Below, one piece after another: positions 5,538 to 7,749 of a stretch of DNA of 7,749 nucleotides. This DNA is from Prado023 sp032123675. Its GTDB lineage: Bacteria > Actinomycetota > Actinomycetes > S36-B12 > CAIYMF01. The notes beneath the pieces are model-generated. The model was not told the DNA's origin. It did not search any database and saw only the letters and a list, made by a program, of their open reading frames with translations. The translations under genes and the position numbers were made by a program. Each line of letters starts with the position of its first letter. The first letter of the stretch is position 1. The stretch is taken from assembly GCA_032123675.1 (NCBI GenBank), contig JAQBEX010000071.1, positions 1-7,749 on the forward strand, in the 5' to 3' direction.

Positions 5538-7337
5538 ATGCCCGCCCCCATCCTGTCCCGGCGCGACCTCGACTTCCTCCTCTACGACTGGCTCGACTCC
5601 GAGTCGCTGACCACACGCGACCGCTTCGCCGAGCACTCACGCACGACCTTCGACGCGGTGCTGGACCTCAGCGCAGACCTGGCGACCGAACACTTCCGAC
5701 CCCACAACAAGAAGGCCGATGCGCAGGAACCGCGGATCGGCACCGACGGCCGGGTCGAGATCATTCCCGAGGTGAAGGCTGCGCTCGACCTGTTCGCCGG
5801 GACCGAGCTCATCGCGGCCAGCTTCGATGAGTCGCTGGGCGGGATGCAGCTGCCCGTGACGGTGCTCAGGGCGTCGATGGCATGGTTCCAGGGCGCGAAC
5901 GCGGGCACCTCGGCCTACCCGTTCCTGACCATGGCAAATGCGAGCCTGCTCACCGCGCACGGCAGCGACGAGCAGATCGCCACCTACGTCCCGCCGATGC
6001 TCGAGGGTCGCTTCTTCGGCACGATGTGCCTGTCCGAGCCACAGGCTGGGTCCTCGCTGGCGGACATCACCACCAGGGCAGTGCCCCAGGACGACGGCAC
6101 CTACCGGCTCACGGGATCCAAGATGTGGATCTCCGGCGGCGACCACGAACTGTCCGAGAACATCGTCCATCTGGTGCTCGCACGGATCCCAGGCAGCCCG
6201 GCAGGGGTGAGGGGAATCTCGCTGTTCATCGTCCCCAAGGTCCTCGTCGACGAGGACGGGCAGCTCGGCGAACGCAACGACGTCACCCTGGTCGGGCTCA
6301 ACCACAAGATGGGCAACCGCGGCACCGTCAACACGCTGCTGAGCTTCGGGGACGGCACGTGCACCCCCGACGGGCTGCCAGGTGCGATCGGTCAGCTCCT
6401 CGGCGAGCCGAACAAGGGCCTTTCCCACATGTTCCACATGATGAACGAGGCCCGCATCGGGGTCGGGTTCCTCGCGACGTCACTCGGCTACGCGGGCTAC
6501 CTGCAGTCCCTGGAGTACGCACGCACCCGCACGCAGGGTCGGGCGCTTGGAGCCAAGGACCCCTCCTCGCCACCTGTCCCATTGATCGAGCACCCGGACG
6601 TGCGGCGCATGCTGCTGGCCCAGAAGTCCTACGTCGAGGGGGCGCTCGCCCTGGGCCTGTTCTGCTCCACGCTGGTGGACGAGCAGAACACCGCAGCCGG
6701 CGATGCGGCCCGATCGCGGGCCGGTCTCCTGCTCGATGTGCTGACGCCGGTGGCCAAGTCCTGGCCCTCGCAGTGGTGCCTGCACGCCAACGACCTCGCG
6801 ATCCAGGTCCTCGGTGGATACGGGTACGCCCGCGAGTTCGACGTCGAGCAGCTGTACCGCGACAACCGGCTCAACCCGATCCACGAGGGCACCCATGGGA
6901 TTCAGGGGCTGGACCTGCTGGGCCGCAAGGTGATCATGCAGGGCGGCGCCGGGCTCGTCCTCCTGGGCGAGACGATCGGCGCGACCGTCGCCCGAGCTAC
7001 CGAGGCAGGCGGGGAGGCCGCACAGCACGCGACCCTGTTGAGCACCGCAGTGACGCGGGTGGGCGCAACCACGGCAGCCCTGTGGTCACGTGGCGACCCG
7101 GAGGTCGCGCTGGCCAACTCGTCGGTCTATCTCGAAGCAGTCGGGCACGTGGTGATTGCCTGGATCTGGCTCGAGCAGCTGCTGGCTGCCGGCGACCGGG
7201 CGGGTGACTTCTTCGACGGCAAGCGCGCGGCCGCACGCTACTTCTTCCGCTTCGAGTTGCCGCGGACCGGCCCGCAGTTCGATCTGCTCGACAGCCTTGA
7301 CCGCACCACCCTCGATGCGCATCCCGATTGGTTCTGA
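5538..7337 (+). CDS. Acyl-CoA dehydrogenase, long FadE5/DmdC-type (about 600 residues)
   Basis: FAD-dependent enzyme that introduces a trans-2,3 double bond into acyl-CoA thioesters and passes electrons to electron-transfer flavoprotein. The 599-residue length and C-terminal extension match the FadE5/DmdC group. The N-terminal helical domain is followed by MCLSEPQAGSSLADI (163-177, flavin/substrate region) and LTGSKMWISGGDHELSENIVHLVLAR (191-216). GISLFIVPK (226-234) and LNHKMGNRGT (254-263) belong to the middle beta domain. Then come MMNEARIGVGFLATSLGYAGY (301-321) and QVLGGYGYAREFDVEQLYRDNRLNPIHEGTHGIQGLDLLGRKV (423-465). Glu450 in IHEGT aligns with the catalytic base of this group. Residues from about 470 to the end form the extra C-terminal domain (PF12806-like). 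Start ATG 5538 has AAGGGA (5527-5532) at 5 bases spacing. Substrate is not predictable: FadE5 prefers fatty acyl-CoAs, DmdC uses methylmercaptopropionyl-CoA, and no pathway partner genes adjoin it. Confidence 0.95.
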   Translation: MPAPILSRRDLDFLLYDWLDSESLTTRDRFAEHSRTTFDAVLDLSADLATEHFRPHNKKADAQEPRIGTDGRVEIIPEVKAALDLFAGTELIAASFDESLGGMQLPVTVLRASMAWFQGANAGTSAYPFLTMANASLLTAHGSDEQIATYVPPMLEGRFFGTMCLSEPQAGSSLADITTRAVPQDDGTYRLTGSKMWISGGDHELSENIVHLVLARIPGSPAGVRGISLFIVPKVLVDEDGQLGERNDVTLVGLNHKMGNRGTVNTLLSFGDGTCTPDGLPGAIGQLLGEPNKGLSHMFHMMNEARIGVGFLATSLGYAGYLQSLEYARTRTQGRALGAKDPSSPPVPLIEHPDVRRMLLAQKSYVEGALALGLFCSTLVDEQNTAAGDAARSRAGLLLDVLTPVAKSWPSQWCLHANDLAIQVLGGYGYAREFDVEQLYRDNRLNPIHEGTHGIQGLDLLGRKVIMQGGAGLVLLGETIGATVARATEAGGEAAQHATLLSTAVTRVGATTAALWSRGDPEVALANSSVYLEAVGHVVIAWIWLEQLLAAGDRAGDFFDGKRAAARYFFRFELPRTGPQFDLLDSLDRTTLDAHPDWF

Positions 7338-7645
7338 GCGGGGCTCGCCCGGTCGCTGACCTGCGGCGCCGGCGACGATTCTCCCGCCGCGCCGTCATCC
7401 TCCGCGTCGACAGCAGGGCTGGCCGACTGGTCGTCAGTCACACCGAGTGGTCACGGGATCCGCACCGACGCGCGGCGACGCGGGATGGCTCTCTCCGCCG
7501 CGTGTGGAAACCCGAAGCGTGGCGGCAACCATGTGGCGTCTCCGAACTCGCTGTCGGAACGACCTCGGTGGGCAGTCCCCATCGGGGGATGGCCATCAAC
7601 CTGGTCCGATCGGCCAGGGACTGCCCACCGACGCGGGGCGACCGA
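7338..7645. other. Gene-free intergenic stretch between convergent genes
   Basis: 308 bases between the acyl-CoA dehydrogenase stop and the Hsp20 stop. Open frames here have no protein-like composition or recognisable family. Near the left end there are small GC dyads that might end the dehydrogenase transcript: GAGC-GGG-GCTC (7336-7346) and GTCGC...GCGAC (7352-7376), the latter followed by GATTCT. A small hairpin TCCGA-N8-TCGGA lies at 7541-7558. The main structure is the long inverted repeat at 7565-7631, listed separately. Confidence 0.6.
7565..7631. repeat. Perfect 15-bp inverted repeat, possible hsp20 terminator or small mobile/repetitive element
   Basis: TCGGTGGGCAGTCCC (7565-7579) is exactly complementary to GGGACTGCCCACCGA (7617-7631) across a 37-base interior. 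The interior can pair further: ATCGG (7581-7585) with CCGAT (7606-7610). It also contains the palindromes GATGGCCATC (7588-7597) and CCGATCGG (7606-7613). For a transcript reading leftward from the Hsp20 gene the stem begins 14 bases after the stop codon, a normal terminator position, but no U-run follows. The alternative is a dispersed repeat or MITE-like insertion with 15-bp ends; I see no flush target duplication (CGACC occurs at 7560-7564 and 7639-7643, the second copy offset by 7 bases). Confidence 0.6.
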
Positions 7646-7749
7646 TCAGCTCTCGGCACCGGCGGCGATTGACACCGGCTCCCCGGAACCGGAGTCCACG
7701 GCGATCTTGCGCGGCTTCGCCGCCTCGGCAACCGGCAGAGTCAAGGTGA
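7646..7749 (-). CDS. Hsp20/alpha-crystallin family small heat-shock protein (C-terminal end only)
   Basis: Small heat-shock proteins are ATP-independent holdases that bind unfolding proteins in the cytoplasm. Only the last 33 codons and the stop are in the window, read from the reverse strand. They translate as TLTLPVAEAAKPRKIAVDSG and then a 13-residue tail ending GAES. The 'LT(L/I)PVAEAAKPRKI.V' pattern is the end of the alpha-crystallin domain (last strand, 'DGVLTLTIP') followed by the C-terminal extension. That extension contains the I-x-I/V anchoring motif (here IAV) used for oligomer assembly. The tail after IAV is somewhat longer than in many actinobacterial Hsp20 proteins. The gene converges on the acyl-CoA dehydrogenase and has a strong inverted repeat 14 bases past its stop. 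The assignment rests on a short segment but the motif is distinctive. Confidence 0.78.
   Translation of the reverse strand, partial: TLTLPVAEAAKPRKIAVDSGSGEPVSIAAGAES

Noticed and set aside
5882..7207. 441-codon plus-strand open frame inside the acyl-CoA dehydrogenase
   Set aside because: Shadow frame: Arg/Gly/Pro-rich, while the dehydrogenase frame matches its family end to end.
7565..7631. Integron attC site
   Set aside because: The arms do not carry the RYYYAAC/GTTRRRY core sites, and no integrase or cassette-like layout is visible.
7565..7631. Heat-shock regulatory site (HAIR or CIRCE) for the Hsp20 gene
   Set aside because: The sequence does not resemble either consensus and lies after the gene, not before it.
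7438..7731. Small open frames on both strands right of the dehydrogenase
   Set aside because: Arg/Ser/Pro-rich compositions, no ribosome-binding sites, mutual overlap, and overlap with the Hsp20 C-terminus and the inverted repeat.

Overview
The window is GC-rich throughout, with a strong G/C third-position bias, TGA stops on every complete gene, and protein families (DrrAB-type exporter, DUF2007-like membrane protein, FadE5/DmdC-type acyl-CoA dehydrogenase, Hsp20) that together suggest a chromosomal segment of an actinobacterium. I see no rRNA, tRNA, CRISPR array, transposase or phage gene. The layout is ordinary housekeeping and accessory metabolism, not a dedicated gene cluster.

Region by region: (1) 1-1432, minus strand: a two-gene ABC exporter operon of the DrrA/DrrB type. 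The ATPase is complete and the permease runs off the left edge; the two genes overlap by one base (TGATG). (2) 1433-1567: a divergent intergenic region with several short dyads. (3) 1568-2893, plus: an NCS2 (AzgA/AdeP-like) purine permease that appears broken in two ways. A TGA stands where the family has Trp, and an apparently in-frame deletion of roughly 75 residues lies between the 'SYIESAA' motif and the C-terminal helices. A short tandem repeat follows its stop. (4) 3006-3629, plus: a GNAT acetyltransferase. (5) 3786-4112, plus: a small single-pass membrane protein with a DUF2007-like domain. It converges on (6) 4128-5294, minus: an AI-2E (PF01594) family transporter. The two convergent stop codons lie in opposite arms of one small inverted repeat. 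(7) 5295-5537: a divergent intergenic region with a perfect 12-bp GC dyad upstream of (8) 5538-7337, plus: a 599-residue acyl-CoA dehydrogenase. (9) 7338-7645: a gene-free stretch holding a perfect 15-bp inverted repeat. (10) 7646-7749, minus: the C-terminal end of an Hsp20/alpha-crystallin small heat-shock protein.

Apart from the exporter pair, the genes look like independent transcription units with unrelated jobs. I do not find a convincing undescribed multi-gene system. The observations most worth checking are the double lesion in the NCS2 permease and the two long inverted repeats (5437-5470 and 7565-7631).
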